From positions 868,001 through 932,000 of the forward strand of contig NZ_JQMW01000011.1 of assembly GCF_000744935.1 (NCBI RefSeq): a DNA stretch of 64,000 nucleotides. Direction: 5' to 3'. This DNA is from Clostridium sp. KNHs214 (GTDB lineage Bacteria > Bacillota > Clostridia > Clostridiales > Clostridiaceae). Positions 20,292-28,709 of this stretch are shown here, piece by piece (the stretch's first letter is position 1; each line of letters begins with the position of its first letter). The notes beneath the pieces are model-generated. The model worked only from the letters and a program-made list of their open reading frames with translations, was not told the DNA's origin and made no database searches. The translations under genes and the position numbers were made by a program.

Positions 20292-20425
20292 CTTAGCTTC
20301 AGTAGGAATTTACTAGGAGTATCTCATACGACTGAAACTTACAAAAAACTTACCCAGAATCCCATCAGTTTTAGTCTCCATCTTATAGAAAGTGGAGTAT
20401 TGCATCCGCTAGACATGTGGTAGAT
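20292..20425. mobile_element. IS605-like end relic or palindromic element, copy 1
   Basis: This gene-free stretch between hpt and ftsH has the layout CTTAGCTTCAGT...ACTGAA (hairpin 1), TTACCCAG, then CTCCATCTTATAGAAAGTGGAG (hairpin 2, 20376-20397). The same order of elements is seen at 56550-56643. It resembles the hairpin-bearing non-coding ends of IS200/IS605-type elements. No transposase remains. Confidence 0.4.
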
Positions 20426-20428
20426 TTA

Positions 20429-20980
20429 TTATTTCATGTAAACTTCCTCTTTTAATATACCTACATAAGGAAACTGTCTATAATTTTCAGCGTAATCCAT
20501 ACCATATCCAACTAAAAAGTAATCAGGAACTTCATAACCTATGTATTTTACCTTTATGTCTACTTTTCTCCTTTCAGCTTTATTAAGCATACATGCTATT
20601 TCTAAACTATTAGGATTTCTTGAACTTAAATATTTCATAAGATATTTAAGGGTAATTCCTGTATCTATTATATCTTCTATTATAAGCACATCTTTACCCT
20701 TTATTTCAAAATCTAAATCCTTTAATATTCTTACAACCCCTGAGGTCTGAGAAGAGTTACCATAACTTGACACATCCATAAAATCAATATGACAAGGTAT
20801 GGATATTTCTCTTATAAGATCTGTCATAAACATAACAGAGCCTTTTAATATACCAATCAAAATCAAATCTTTTCCTTTGTATTCCTCACTTATTTTTTCT
20901 GCTAATTCCTTTGTTTTCTCTTTTAATTGTTCAGCAGTATATAGAACTTCTTTTACATCATCACATACATATGCGGCCAT
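20429..20980 (-). CDS. hpt: Hypoxanthine phosphoribosyltransferase
   Basis: Hpt salvages hypoxanthine and guanine with PRPP to form IMP and GMP. The 183-residue PRTase has the PRPP-binding motif VLIIEDIIDTGIT (near 97-109), the GILKGSVMFMTDL loop near 43-55, and the C-terminal YGMDYAENYRQFPYVG. It starts 2 bp after the tilS stop, giving the standard tilS-hpt operon. In many Firmicutes ftsH is third in the series; here a 280-bp gap with a relic element and a separate promoter splits ftsH off. Confidence 0.96.
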   Translation of the reverse strand: MAAYVCDDVKEVLYTAEQLKEKTKELAEKISEEYKGKDLILIGILKGSVMFMTDLIREISIPCHIDFMDVSSYGNSSQTSGVVRILKDLDFEIKGKDVLIIEDIIDTGITLKYLMKYLSSRNPNSLEIACMLNKAERRKVDIKVKYIGYEVPDYFLVGYGMDYAENYRQFPYVGILKEEVYMK

Positions 20981-20982
20981 CT

Positions 20983-22368
20983 TTATTCCCCTCTCCTAAA
21001 CTGGATTTTTAATATTTTATTTGTATCTTTATCAATTTTAAATTTTTCACTTATTCTGTATCCCCACACCCACGCTATTTCATCCCCAAAGCATATCAGT
21101 GGTATTTCATCTCTTTCTTCCTTGGGAATTTTCAAATCCATGAATATGTCCTTTAGCTTTTTTGTACCCAACATCCCAATAGGTTGAAATTTATCGCCTT
21201 GTCTTCTATATCTAAAAGTTATTTGTCCTTTTATCTTTTCGTAATCAAAATACTTGGTAAAATTATTTCCTTTTAAATTATATTCTTCTCCTTTTGTTTG
21301 TATTTCAATCTTTAAAAAAAGATTCTTTTCTTTTATGAAATACTTTTCACCTATTTCTAATACAAATTCTTTCTTTTCTTTGTTCACTGGTGGCACATAC
21401 ATATACATATTAATGTTCCCATAATTATTTATGGCAACTAAGTTTTCAGGTAAAGTAATTCTTTTTCCTGTATCGCCCCTTTGAATATGTATTATATCAT
21501 ATATGTGTTTTGTCTCTAAATTATACAAATTACCTTTTAATTCCTTTAAAGCTATTCTTATAACTCTAGACACTATAGCCTCATGTTCTTTAAATAATTC
21601 TTTTCTCATTATAATTTTACCACACTCTAAAGCACAATACTCCCTATATTTATCACTTGCTACCAAATCTATGTATTCATTATCCTTAAAAAGTATATTT
21701 GCAAATCTATTTATAGTATTAACTATATCACTGTTAAAGTTCTTTTCCATATATGGTATTAGCTCTAACCTAATTTTATTTCGTGAATATATACTTTCTA
21801 AATTTGTTTTATCTATTCTAGTACTAATCCTATTATCCTTGCAATAACTTTCTATTTCCCTTCTAGTCAACCTTATTATAGGTCTTACCACTAAGTTATC
21901 CCTTATGGGCTTTATTCCAACTACTCCAGCTAAACCAGTTCCTCTCATTATTCGCATGAGCACGGTTTCTGCTTGATCATTAGCATTGTGAGCCACTGCA
22001 ATCTTTTGAGCTGACAGTTTCTTTTTAAGTTCATAAAAAAAATCATATCTAGCTTCTCTTCCTGCAGTTTCACAAGATATATTTTTCTCTAAAGCTATAG
22101 AATTTATATCTATTCTTTTGCTGTAATACTCTATATTCATTTTTTTACAATATTCTTCAACATATATCTCATCTTCATCTGCCTCATTTCCACGCAAACA
22201 ATGATTTACATGAGCCACTACTATTTCTATATGCATCTTTTCCTTAAGTAAATAAAGTATGTGAAGCAAGCACATAGAATCTGGGCCTCCAGATACTCCA
22301 ACTATTACCTTATCGCCCTTTTGGAGCATTTGGTATTCATCAATCGTACTTAACACCTTTTGTAACAT
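20983..22368 (-). CDS. tilS: tRNA(Ile)-lysidine synthase
   Basis: TilS converts the wobble cytidine of tRNA-Ile(CAT) to lysidine, an essential step for reading AUA. The 461-residue protein has the PP-loop SGGPDS at residues 26-31. The N-terminal ATPase domain includes AHNANDQAETVLMRI and RPIIRLTRREIE. The C-terminal lysidine synthase domain includes YRRQGDKFQPIGMLGTKKLKD. It is upstream of hpt. RBS AGGAAG lies in a suitable position. Confidence 0.96.
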   Translation of the reverse strand: MLQKVLSTIDEYQMLQKGDKVIVGVSGGPDSMCLLHILYLLKEKMHIEIVVAHVNHCLRGNEADEDEIYVEEYCKKMNIEYYSKRIDINSIALEKNISCETAGREARYDFFYELKKKLSAQKIAVAHNANDQAETVLMRIMRGTGLAGVVGIKPIRDNLVVRPIIRLTRREIESYCKDNRISTRIDKTNLESIYSRNKIRLELIPYMEKNFNSDIVNTINRFANILFKDNEYIDLVASDKYREYCALECGKIIMRKELFKEHEAIVSRVIRIALKELKGNLYNLETKHIYDIIHIQRGDTGKRITLPENLVAINNYGNINMYMYVPPVNKEKKEFVLEIGEKYFIKEKNLFLKIEIQTKGEEYNLKGNNFTKYFDYEKIKGQITFRYRRQGDKFQPIGMLGTKKLKDIFMDLKIPKEERDEIPLICFGDEIAWVWGYRISEKFKIDKDTNKILKIQFRRGE

Positions 22369-22423
22369 TTAAACACTTCCTACAAAATTATATTTTCATA
22401 ATAAACAATTATAACATAAATAA

Positions 22424-22462
22424 AGAACGAGAATAAGTTTTTTTAGAACTTATTCCCATTCT
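22424..22462 (-). terminator. spoIIE terminator
   Basis: A 16-bp stem with two mismatches (AGAACGAGAATAAGTT/AACTTATTCCCATTCT) lies between the spoIIE stop and the tilS start. The minus-strand tail is T-rich. Confidence 0.6.
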
Positions 22463-22567
22463 ATTAAAAAACATATATAAAAACAACCCCATATCTGTGT
22501 TTTAGTATAAATTATGTGCATTTTCATGTAAATCTATCTAAAGCTCAGTTTCCAACACATTATATTT

Positions 22568-24955
22568 TTAATATAAATCGTATACCTTTGACACCATTAT
22601 AGTCATATCATCCCTAACTTTACCCTTGCTTAATTTCATGGATTGCTCCATAAGTCCTTCAGCAACTTCTCTAGGATTATTGCTATTAGTTTTTTCCAAA
22701 TACCTAACCACCCAGTCATTTCTACCCACATTTTCGCTATTATAATCTACCACACCATCCGTAACCATTACAATAATATCCCCATTACTAAGATTGCATT
22801 TTTTTAAATCTGCATCCACCTTATCTAATATTCCTATAGGAAGACTCTTAGACTCTATGGTTTTCACCACATTGGATTTTTTTATAAAGGTTGAGGCCGC
22901 CCCCACTTTTATAAATTCTACTTCACCAGTATATAAATTTACGTTTCCCAAGTCTACAGTAGAAAATTTTTCTTCCTCATAAAACTTTAATGACATAATG
23001 GAATTAACTGCATTAATAGAAGTATTCTCACTAAACCCTGAATTCATAAAATTTTCAATCATTTCTACTACTGCTGCACTTTCCTCGCTAGCCTCAGGTC
23101 CTGAGCCCATTCCATCGCTTAATAACATTAAATAATTTCCGTCATTACCTTTCCCAAAGCTATAACTATCTCCGTTGTATTCTTCTCCATCCTTACACTT
23201 TCTTTTTACATAAGAAGATATATGATATTTAGGCATTTCCTTAAAATTCACAGTGCACTGTCCCGTACTATTATCTATAAAACACCCTTCCTCTTCTATA
23301 CACATACTTCTCCCAGTAACCTCATCTATCAAAGGTAATATATACTTAACACATTTTTGTTTACTTGTACAACTATCCATAGTTAGTTTTACAATACTGC
23401 GCCCATTTTTGTCTAGAAAACATGTAACGTCACTATATTTTATATTTCCTTTATTTAATATTCTTATAACTTGACGTTCTAAATTCACATTAAAATGAAC
23501 ACCATATGCAAAATCGTTGGTAGCTTCTTTTATGGACTTTGCCATATTGCTTATCTGATCTGATAATATTTTTCTTCCTTCCTGTAATCTTATATTTAAA
23601 AGCTCGCTTATTATATAATTATTTCCTATTTCCTCTGTATTCTTTAATAAGTTTTCCTTATTTATGCACTTTCTGTCTATTTCTTTTGGAATTATTCTTC
23701 TACCTTGTTGATAGTTCTGTATTAGTTCTCCAAAGGCAGAATAAGTATAATGCATTTCCCTCTTCCAGCACATGCTTTTCATACTACAATTACTGCAAAC
23801 TCTATCAGCTAAATTTTCTATCAAAGAAGTGCTTTTGTTTTTCATGCTCAAATTCTCATTTTTAGATAAATGCACTAAAGTTTCAGACATATTGTTAAGT
23901 ACTGTTGAAAAACTATTTAATCTTTTTTCAAAAATCTTTTTAACTTTTTCAATATATTCTTCACTAATATATTTTTCCTTTTCTTCCCTATTAACTTCTA
24001 AACTCAATTTCTCATAAAAACTCTTTGGTATTAATAAAAAAATTCCAGCAGCTAGCATAGGTTCTATAAGTTTAAATTGTTGGCTACTTTTAGAATAGAC
24101 CGTTACTATAAAAAATGTTATTATAAATGCCAAAGAAGTAGCCCATCTGCCCATTTCTCTAAATGCTCCCCCTATTAAGGCACACAAGCCGTAAATACTA
24201 GTATATATGCTTATGTCTTTTGCTCCTAACCCTATAACGGCGCCAAGAGCTACTCCTGTAGCCGCTCCAACACCACTTCCACTTACATAAGTTAAAATTG
24301 CAATAAACGTTAGAGACAATACATTCCATAGAGATATGTTCCGTATTCTTATTCCATAGGTACCTGCTAATACTAGAGATATAAATATAGCCATAGTTAT
24401 TAATTCTTCACTGCTATATAAATGTTTTGTATTTAATTCTTTAAAACATAAAATAGAATGATCAATAATAAAATATAATGGAATGATACATGCCATTTCC
24501 AAAAAACAAAACAAAAAGGTTGTCCCCATAGGTTTTTTTAATATAAATAGTTGATATATAATAAATTCTAAAAGTATTATGCTACATGTAAATATAACTC
24601 TTTTACTCCTACCAATACTTTTTAAGCAATAAAAGATTATTGCTACCAAGGATATAGCTATTAGATATTTTCCTATTCCTTCAACTGAATTATGTATCCA
24701 AACATAACCTAAAACACTTCCAGCACAAGGAAATAAGAATGTATAATCCTCAAAATAGCATACCATAGCTATAAGCAATGCAATACCAAAAGGAGCTATA
24801 CAATTCATTATAGTAACTCTGCTTATAAATAGGGCTATAAAGAAACTAGTTATTCCTTTAAGCATTACATTTAAATTTAAGTTTTTTTTACTTTCTTCCT
24901 CTTTTTGTACTCTAGATACTCTTTGGTATGGAAAAACATTAACACCGTATTGCAT
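22568..24955 (-). CDS. spoIIE: Stage II sporulation protein E, SpoIIAA phosphatase
   Basis: SpoIIE dephosphorylates the anti-anti-sigma factor SpoIIAA, releasing sigma-F in the forespore. The 795-residue protein has about ten membrane spans in residues 40-320. A middle region contains the cluster CSNCSMKSMCW, and the C-terminal PP2C domain (about 590-795) has metal-binding LLSDGMGSGPEASEES and DIIVMVTDGVVDY. ATG 24955 follows GGGGAGGG; an upstream TTG frame extension was rejected. The promoter at 24988-25020 has the 21-bp spacing of Spo0A-controlled promoters. It lies alone between the tRNA cluster and tilS. Confidence 0.96.
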   Translation of the reverse strand: MQYGVNVFPYQRVSRVQKEEESKKNLNLNVMLKGITSFFIALFISRVTIMNCIAPFGIALLIAMVCYFEDYTFLFPCAGSVLGYVWIHNSVEGIGKYLIAISLVAIIFYCLKSIGRSKRVIFTCSIILLEFIIYQLFILKKPMGTTFLFCFLEMACIIPLYFIIDHSILCFKELNTKHLYSSEELITMAIFISLVLAGTYGIRIRNISLWNVLSLTFIAILTYVSGSGVGAATGVALGAVIGLGAKDISIYTSIYGLCALIGGAFREMGRWATSLAFIITFFIVTVYSKSSQQFKLIEPMLAAGIFLLIPKSFYEKLSLEVNREEKEKYISEEYIEKVKKIFEKRLNSFSTVLNNMSETLVHLSKNENLSMKNKSTSLIENLADRVCSNCSMKSMCWKREMHYTYSAFGELIQNYQQGRRIIPKEIDRKCINKENLLKNTEEIGNNYIISELLNIRLQEGRKILSDQISNMAKSIKEATNDFAYGVHFNVNLERQVIRILNKGNIKYSDVTCFLDKNGRSIVKLTMDSCTSKQKCVKYILPLIDEVTGRSMCIEEEGCFIDNSTGQCTVNFKEMPKYHISSYVKRKCKDGEEYNGDSYSFGKGNDGNYLMLLSDGMGSGPEASEESAAVVEMIENFMNSGFSENTSINAVNSIMSLKFYEEEKFSTVDLGNVNLYTGEVEFIKVGAASTFIKKSNVVKTIESKSLPIGILDKVDADLKKCNLSNGDIIVMVTDGVVDYNSENVGRNDWVVRYLEKTNSNNPREVAEGLMEQSMKLSKGKVRDDMTIMVSKVYDLY

Positions 24956-24987
24956 ATTCACCCTCCCCAACCTTAATTAATAAATCA

Positions 24988-25020
24988 ATTATAGCAAAGT
25001 TGGATGGTAATAATTGTCAA
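24988..25020 (-). promoter_or_regulatory. spoIIE promoter with 21-bp spacer, candidate Spo0A-activated
   Basis: Minus-strand TTGACA (25020-25015) and TATAAT (24993-24988) are both perfect but 21 bp apart. Bacillus subtilis spoIIE and spoIIG promoters show the same abnormal spacing and need phosphorylated Spo0A. The -35 hexamer overlaps a Spo0A-box-like TGTCAA on the other strand, and TTGTCCTAA lies about 30 bp further upstream. Spo0A binding is inferred, not shown. Confidence 0.7.
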
Positions 25021-25284
25021 TATATCTGTCTCAAGCAAATTTATTTAGGACAATATAAAACATAAAGTGGTAATTTTCTTCCATAATTTGTAATATATTA
25101 CTGTTATATTATTATTCCGTCTATATTACTTTTCAATATAACTTATTAGGATATTTGGCATTTTACCTTTATTTTTTTTACGTAAATAAGCTAAATAAAA
25201 AAAGTCGTTATATATACTCTTTTGATATGATTTAGGGAAATTTTCTTATTGTGGGAATAAACAAATGTGAAGTTTTCACAAAAT

Positions 25285-25314
25285 AAAAAACCTCACATTT
25301 TTGTGAGGTTTTTT
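25285..25314 (-). terminator. Terminator of the tRNA cluster
   Basis: A 13-bp perfect stem AAAAAACCTCACA/TGTGAGGTTTTTT with a TTTT loop immediately follows the last tRNA on the minus strand. It is symmetrical and could act in both directions. Between it and the spoIIE promoter (about 25021-25284) I see no gene. Confidence 0.85.
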
Positions 25315-25315
25315 A

Positions 25316-25392
25316 TGGTAGCGGAAATAGGACTTGAACCTACGACACTTCGGGTATGAACCGAATGCTCTAGCCAGCTGAGCTATTCCGCC
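25316..25392 (-). tRNA. tRNA-Met (CAT), elongator type, copy 1
   Basis: This 77-nt cloverleaf has 5' GGCGGAATAGCTCAGC, anticodon loop TTCATACC with CAT, T-loop GGTTCAAGTCC and encoded CCA. It lacks the initiator hallmarks (its acceptor begins G-U paired and it has no CGCGGGG start), so it is the elongator. An isoleucine-2 (lysidine) identity cannot be fully excluded. Confidence 0.9.
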
Positions 25393-25395
25393 ATG

Positions 25396-25471
<76 letters not shown>

Positions 25472-25476
25472 ATATT

Positions 25477-25566
25477 TGGTGCTGAAGACCGGAATCGAAC
25501 CGGTACGGTGTTTTAGCACCGCAGGATTTTAAGTCCTGTGCGTCTGCCAGTTCCGCCACTCCAGCA
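25477..25566 (-). tRNA. tRNA-Leu (TAA), copy 1
   Basis: A 90-nt class II tRNA with a long variable arm (CGGTGCTAAAACACCG), anticodon loop CTTAAAA giving TAA, and encoded CCA. Acceptor pair 1-72 is T-A. Confidence 0.95.
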
Positions 25567-25589
25567 TATTATTTATTTTTTGTAAATTA

Positions 25590-25665
<76 letters not shown>

Positions 25666-25671
25666 ACATTT

Positions 25672-25761
25672 TGGTGCTGAAGACCGGAATCGAACCGGTA
25701 CGGTGTTTTAGCACCGCAGGATTTTAAGTCCTGTGCGTCTGCCAGTTCCGCCACTCCAGCA
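25672..25761 (-). tRNA. tRNA-Leu (TAA), copy 2
   Basis: Identical in the mature region to Leu copy 1, with T-A at 1-72. An 81-bp spacer separates it from the second Met-fMet-Leu block. Confidence 0.95.
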
Positions 25762-25842
25762 TATTAACATGCCCGCAACAAATATTAATTTAATGCTAAC
25801 CAAAAATTTATTAACCTGTTTGCCCTACAATAATTAAGCAAA

Positions 25843-25919
25843 TGGTAGCGGAAATAGGACTTGAACCTACGACACTTCGGGTATGAACCGAATGCTCTAG
25901 CCAGCTGAGCTATTCCGCC
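25843..25919 (-). tRNA. tRNA-Met (CAT), elongator type, copy 2
   Basis: Identical to tRNA-Met copy 1, and followed by the same 3-bp spacer to fMet. Confidence 0.9.
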
Positions 25920-25922
25920 ATG

Positions 25923-25998
<76 letters not shown>

Positions 25999-26003
25999 AT
26001 ATT

Positions 26004-26093
26004 TGGTGCTGAAGACCGGAATCGAACCGGTACGGTGTTTTAGCACCGCAGGATTTTAAGTCCTGTGCGTCTGCCAGTTCCGCCACTCCAGCG
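26004..26093 (-). tRNA. tRNA-Leu (TAA), copy 3, first in transcript, altered position 1
   Basis: Identical to the other Leu copies except for the 5' base. Position 1 is C (genomic g at 26093) instead of T, leaving a C1-A72 mismatch at the top of the acceptor stem. It is the gene nearest the promoter. It should fold, but processing or charging could differ. Confidence 0.9.
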
Positions 26094-26123
26094 AGTTTTT
26101 GCCTAATCTCAAGGACAGATTTT

Positions 26124-26152
26124 ATTATATAGTATATATCAAGTCATGTCAA
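26124..26152 (-). promoter_or_regulatory. tRNA cluster promoter (perfect consensus)
   Basis: Minus-strand TTGACA (26152-26147), exactly 17 bp, TATAAT (26129-26124), about 30 bp upstream of the first tRNA. Both hexamers and the spacing are the sigma-A optimum, as expected for stable RNA. Confidence 0.9.
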
Positions 26153-26310
26153 CAACTTTTTAAAATATTTTTAATTTCTACTTCAATAACTTAATTGTAA
26201 AACTAAATTCTACTCCTATATACTAATGTTAAATCTATCTAACTATCCACTATCACTCAGCACCTACTTAATAGAACTATTCCTATTATCCATTACTTAT
26301 GCCATAAATA

Positions 26311-26352
26311 AAGGGCTATTAAAGTCTTTATTCATACTTTAATAAGCCCCTT
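26311..26352 (-). terminator. yabR 3' hairpin
   Basis: A near-perfect stem AAGGGCTATTAAAGT/ACTTTAATAAGCCCCTT follows the yabR stop. The minus-strand tail (ATTTATGG) is weakly T-rich, so termination strength is uncertain. 26153-26310 holds no visible gene. Confidence 0.5.
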
Positions 26353-26368
26353 GATATTCTTTTAAATA

Positions 26369-26782
26369 CTACATGCCAGAACCTCTTTTATTGCGGCCAC
26401 CATTTTTCATATTTTGGTGTTTCTTTATGTCTTGGAACTTTTCCTCACTTTCCTTTAAAAACTTTGAAATTCTATCTTCAAAGTTTACAACTTCATTCTT
26501 AGCTTTTTCCTTTTGCCAATCAATTTCTGCTGGTCTAACAGTTTTCTTAACTGGATTAGCTTGCTTTATTGATAGGCTCATTCTTCCATTGTCATCTATG
26601 GAAAGAACTTTAACTTTAACTTTATCTTTTTCTTTTAGATGTTTACTTACATCTTTTACATATGATTCTGAAACCTCAGAAATATGTACTAGTCCTGTTT
26701 TGCCCTCCACTTCTACAAATGCACCAAAATTAGTTATATTTACCACTATACCTTCTGTAATACTTCCTACTTTTAAGGTCAT
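26369..26782 (-). CDS. yabR: S1 RNA-binding domain protein, YabR family
   Basis: A small 137-residue protein with an N-terminal S1/OB domain (residues 1-72: GSITEGIVVNITNFGAFVEV, GLVHISEVS, GRMSLSIKQ). It is followed by a charged tail ending in a basic GGRNKRGSG segment. It probably binds RNA or ribosomes; the exact role is not known. It follows divIC, as in the Bacillus yabP-yabQ-divIC-yabR series. RBS GGAGGAG lies 10 nt before the ATG. Confidence 0.9.
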   Translation of the reverse strand: MTLKVGSITEGIVVNITNFGAFVEVEGKTGLVHISEVSESYVKDVSKHLKEKDKVKVKVLSIDDNGRMSLSIKQANPVKKTVRPAEIDWQKEKAKNEVVNFEDRISKFLKESEEKFQDIKKHQNMKNGGRNKRGSGM

Positions 26783-26847
26783 GTTAAAAAGACTCCTCCT
26801 TAATAAAATAATGTTCTATAGAAAATAATTTTGAAAACTAATTTAAA

Positions 26848-27135
26848 CTACTTTGAACTTTCCTTAGATGAATTGTTGATTACAGGAGTCTCTCCTTTTT
26901 TAATAAAGTTTAATTTTTCACGTGCTATCTTTTCTATATAGCTGTCACTTTTAGACATCTGAACTTGATCCTGTAATTCATTATTTTTTTCCTTAACTGT
27001 ACTTAATTCTTGTTTCTTTTGATTTTTTTCCTCTTTAACCTTGCCTATTGTCACTTGTTGGTTTACAAAAATACCTATGATGTAAACCACTAATATAGCC
27101 ATTATTATTTTTTTAAAATTAATCTTTTTTTTCAT
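26848..27135 (-). CDS. divIC: Septum formation initiator, DivIC/FtsB family
   Basis: A bitopic cell-division protein. The 95 residues comprise a short basic cytoplasmic start, one membrane helix (IIMAILVVYIIGIFVN, about 10-26) and a coiled coil with heptads (about 32-62). A conserved extracytoplasmic end YIEKIAREKLNFIKKGE follows. In the known divisome it pairs with FtsL and DivIB/FtsQ. Its position after yabQ supports DivIC rather than FtsL. Confidence 0.88.
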   Translation of the reverse strand: MKKKINFKKIIMAILVVYIIGIFVNQQVTIGKVKEEKNQKKQELSTVKEKNNELQDQVQMSKSDSYIEKIAREKLNFIKKGETPVINNSSKESSK

Positions 27136-27191
27136 AACACATATCCTCTTCTTTTTAATAATATAGACTATATATATATTTTAAGTTGCTT

Positions 27192-27620
27192 TTACTTTTT
27201 ATTCAAGGTATTTTTGTACTTTTTATTTTTTTTTCTTTTTTTTGAAAATGTATACGTAAAAAGTCCTAGGATATAACTAACATTATTTACTGTTATACGC
27301 AATATTTTTCCAATTGCTTTCTTAATTTTGTTTATAAAATTTAAAAAATATTTACTAACTATCTTTAAATAAACAAATAATCCAAAAGCAATATAAATAT
27401 AGCAATAAAACCCCATATATGCGTAATTTGTAATAAATAAGAATATAAAAACAATTATAGCAGCAAAAATCCAAAAGAGTATATCTTGTATGAATACTAT
27501 TATCTTATTATTACACATGCCTCTTATACTTCTATATACATCAAATAAAACCCCTGTTAGCACCCCTGCCAAAATATTATATAAAAGTAATTCTAATTGA
27601 GAAGTAGTGGATAATATCAT
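27192..27620 (-). CDS. yabQ: Spore cortex biosynthesis protein YabQ
   Basis: A 142-residue membrane protein with about four hydrophobic spans. The N-terminus LLYNILAGVLTGVLFDVYRSIRG is characteristic of YabQ. The C-terminus is a very lysine-rich tail. YabQ localises to the forespore membranes and is needed for cortex formation in Bacillus. It starts 8 bp after yabP and is cotranscribed with it. Confidence 0.88.
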   Translation of the reverse strand: MILSTTSQLELLLYNILAGVLTGVLFDVYRSIRGMCNNKIIVFIQDILFWIFAAIIVFIFLFITNYAYMGFYCYIYIAFGLFVYLKIVSKYFLNFINKIKKAIGKILRITVNNVSYILGLFTYTFSKKRKKNKKYKNTLNKK

Positions 27621-27628
27621 ATCTGTAT

Positions 27629-27922
27629 CTACTTAAACAGCTTGCTTATAATGCTGTCATTATCCTTTTTCTTTTCTCTATTCATATAAGTGCAGGAGTC
27701 AATAACACCAACTATTACTAGTTCACCATTTTGAACATCTAATTTATTCATTTTTAAGTTATTTCCTTTTATTTTTAACTGTCCTAATTCAGTGGTTAAG
27801 TCGATTTCTTCTTCGTTAAAACTTATTACCTCTTGAACACCTGTAAGACCTAATCTTTTTCTGCTATCTAGACTTAAGATACTTTTATGCTCTTCTATTT
27901 TAATCTCTTTCCTTACCTCCAT
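27629..27922 (-). CDS. yabP: Sporulation protein YabP
   Basis: A 97-residue YabP/YqfC-family protein with the pattern HKSILSLDSRKRLGLTGV, EVISFNEEEIDLTTELGQL and GELVIVGVIDSCTYM. It has no membrane segment. In Bacillus it is made in the mother cell during sporulation and belongs to the yabP-yabQ pair required for normal spore assembly. The first gene of the cluster, rqcP, lies 67 bp upstream. Confidence 0.92.
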   Translation of the reverse strand: MEVRKEIKIEEHKSILSLDSRKRLGLTGVQEVISFNEEEIDLTTELGQLKIKGNNLKMNKLDVQNGELVIVGVIDSCTYMNREKKKDNDSIISKLFK

Positions 27923-27989
27923 ATGAAACCTCCTATAATCCTGTAGTATCTATACTTAATATATGATTATAGGCTTATCATTAGTACCA

Positions 27990-28232
27990 TTACTCTATTA
28001 ATTCATACATTTCCTTAGCTGCTTCCTTTTTAACGTGCTCTGCTATATTAATTATCTTAGCTTTTAATTTACCATTTGCAAATTCTATTTCTATTATGTC
28101 TTCCTCATTTACTTCAGTACTTGGTTTAGCAACCTTGCCATTGATCTGAACTCGTCCACCTTCACAAGCTTCTTTTGCTATAGTTCTTCTTTTTATTATT
28201 CTTGACACCTTAAGATATTTATCTAACCTCAT
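27990..28232 (-). CDS. rqcP: S4-domain RNA-binding protein RqcP (YabO/Hsp15-like)
   Basis: An 80-residue S4-domain protein (MRLDKYLKVSRIIKRRTIAKE, then GGRVQINGKVAKPSTEV). Its Bacillus homologue acts in ribosome-associated quality control, moving the tRNA during C-terminal alanine tailing by RqcH. Older annotations call it heat-shock protein 15. It lies between hup and yabP as in Bacillus. Confidence 0.9.
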   Translation of the reverse strand: MRLDKYLKVSRIIKRRTIAKEACEGGRVQINGKVAKPSTEVNEEDIIEIEFANGKLKAKIINIAEHVKKEAAKEMYELIE

Positions 28233-28297
28233 TTAATTCTCCCCCTTAAACATTGATTTATTCATGAAATAATTATTTTGGTATTTTTATTAAACGA

Positions 28298-28323
28298 AAA
28301 ACCTAGATTTGCATCTAGGTTTT
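28298..28323 (-). terminator. hup terminator
   Basis: An 11-bp perfect stem AAAACCTAGAT/ATCTAGGTTTT with loop TTGC, 28 bp after the hup stop. It is followed by TTTTTCG on the minus strand. Confidence 0.8.
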
Positions 28324-28350
28324 CCTTATGTAGCCAATATTATCTCGTAG

Positions 28351-28626
28351 TTATTTGTTTACTCTCTCTTTAAATTCTTTTCCTGCTTTAAATACTGGAA
28401 CTGTTGATGCTGGAATTGTTATTTCTTCTTTAGTTCTTGGATTTCTTCCAACTCTTTCAGCTCTTTCACGAGTTTCAAAAGTTCCAAATCCTATTAATTG
28501 AACCTTTTCACCTTTTTCTAATGTTTCTTGTACGCTTTCTATGAATGCCTTTAATGCAGTCTCTGCATCCTTCTTAGTTAATTTGCTCTTTTCTGCCATA
28601 CTAGCGATTAATTCTGCTTTGTTCAC
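28351..28626 (-). CDS. hup: DNA-binding protein HU
   Basis: A small basic nucleoid protein of 91 residues. It has the HU signature GFGTFETRERAERVGRNPRT in the DNA-binding arm region and the N-terminal dimerisation helices NKAELIASMAEKSKLTKKDA. The start is GTG 28626 after AAGGAGG. It has its own terminator and is therefore probably expressed at high level independently of its neighbours. Confidence 0.96.
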   Translation of the reverse strand: MNKAELIASMAEKSKLTKKDAETALKAFIESVQETLEKGEKVQLIGFGTFETRERAERVGRNPRTKEEITIPASTVPVFKAGKEFKERVNK

Positions 28627-28709
28627 CTTTGTTACCTCCTTAAATAATTAGAGTACGCTATTGAATAAGCATATTCTTCATTTTTTTTAAAATTCCTTCT
28701 AAAATTAAG

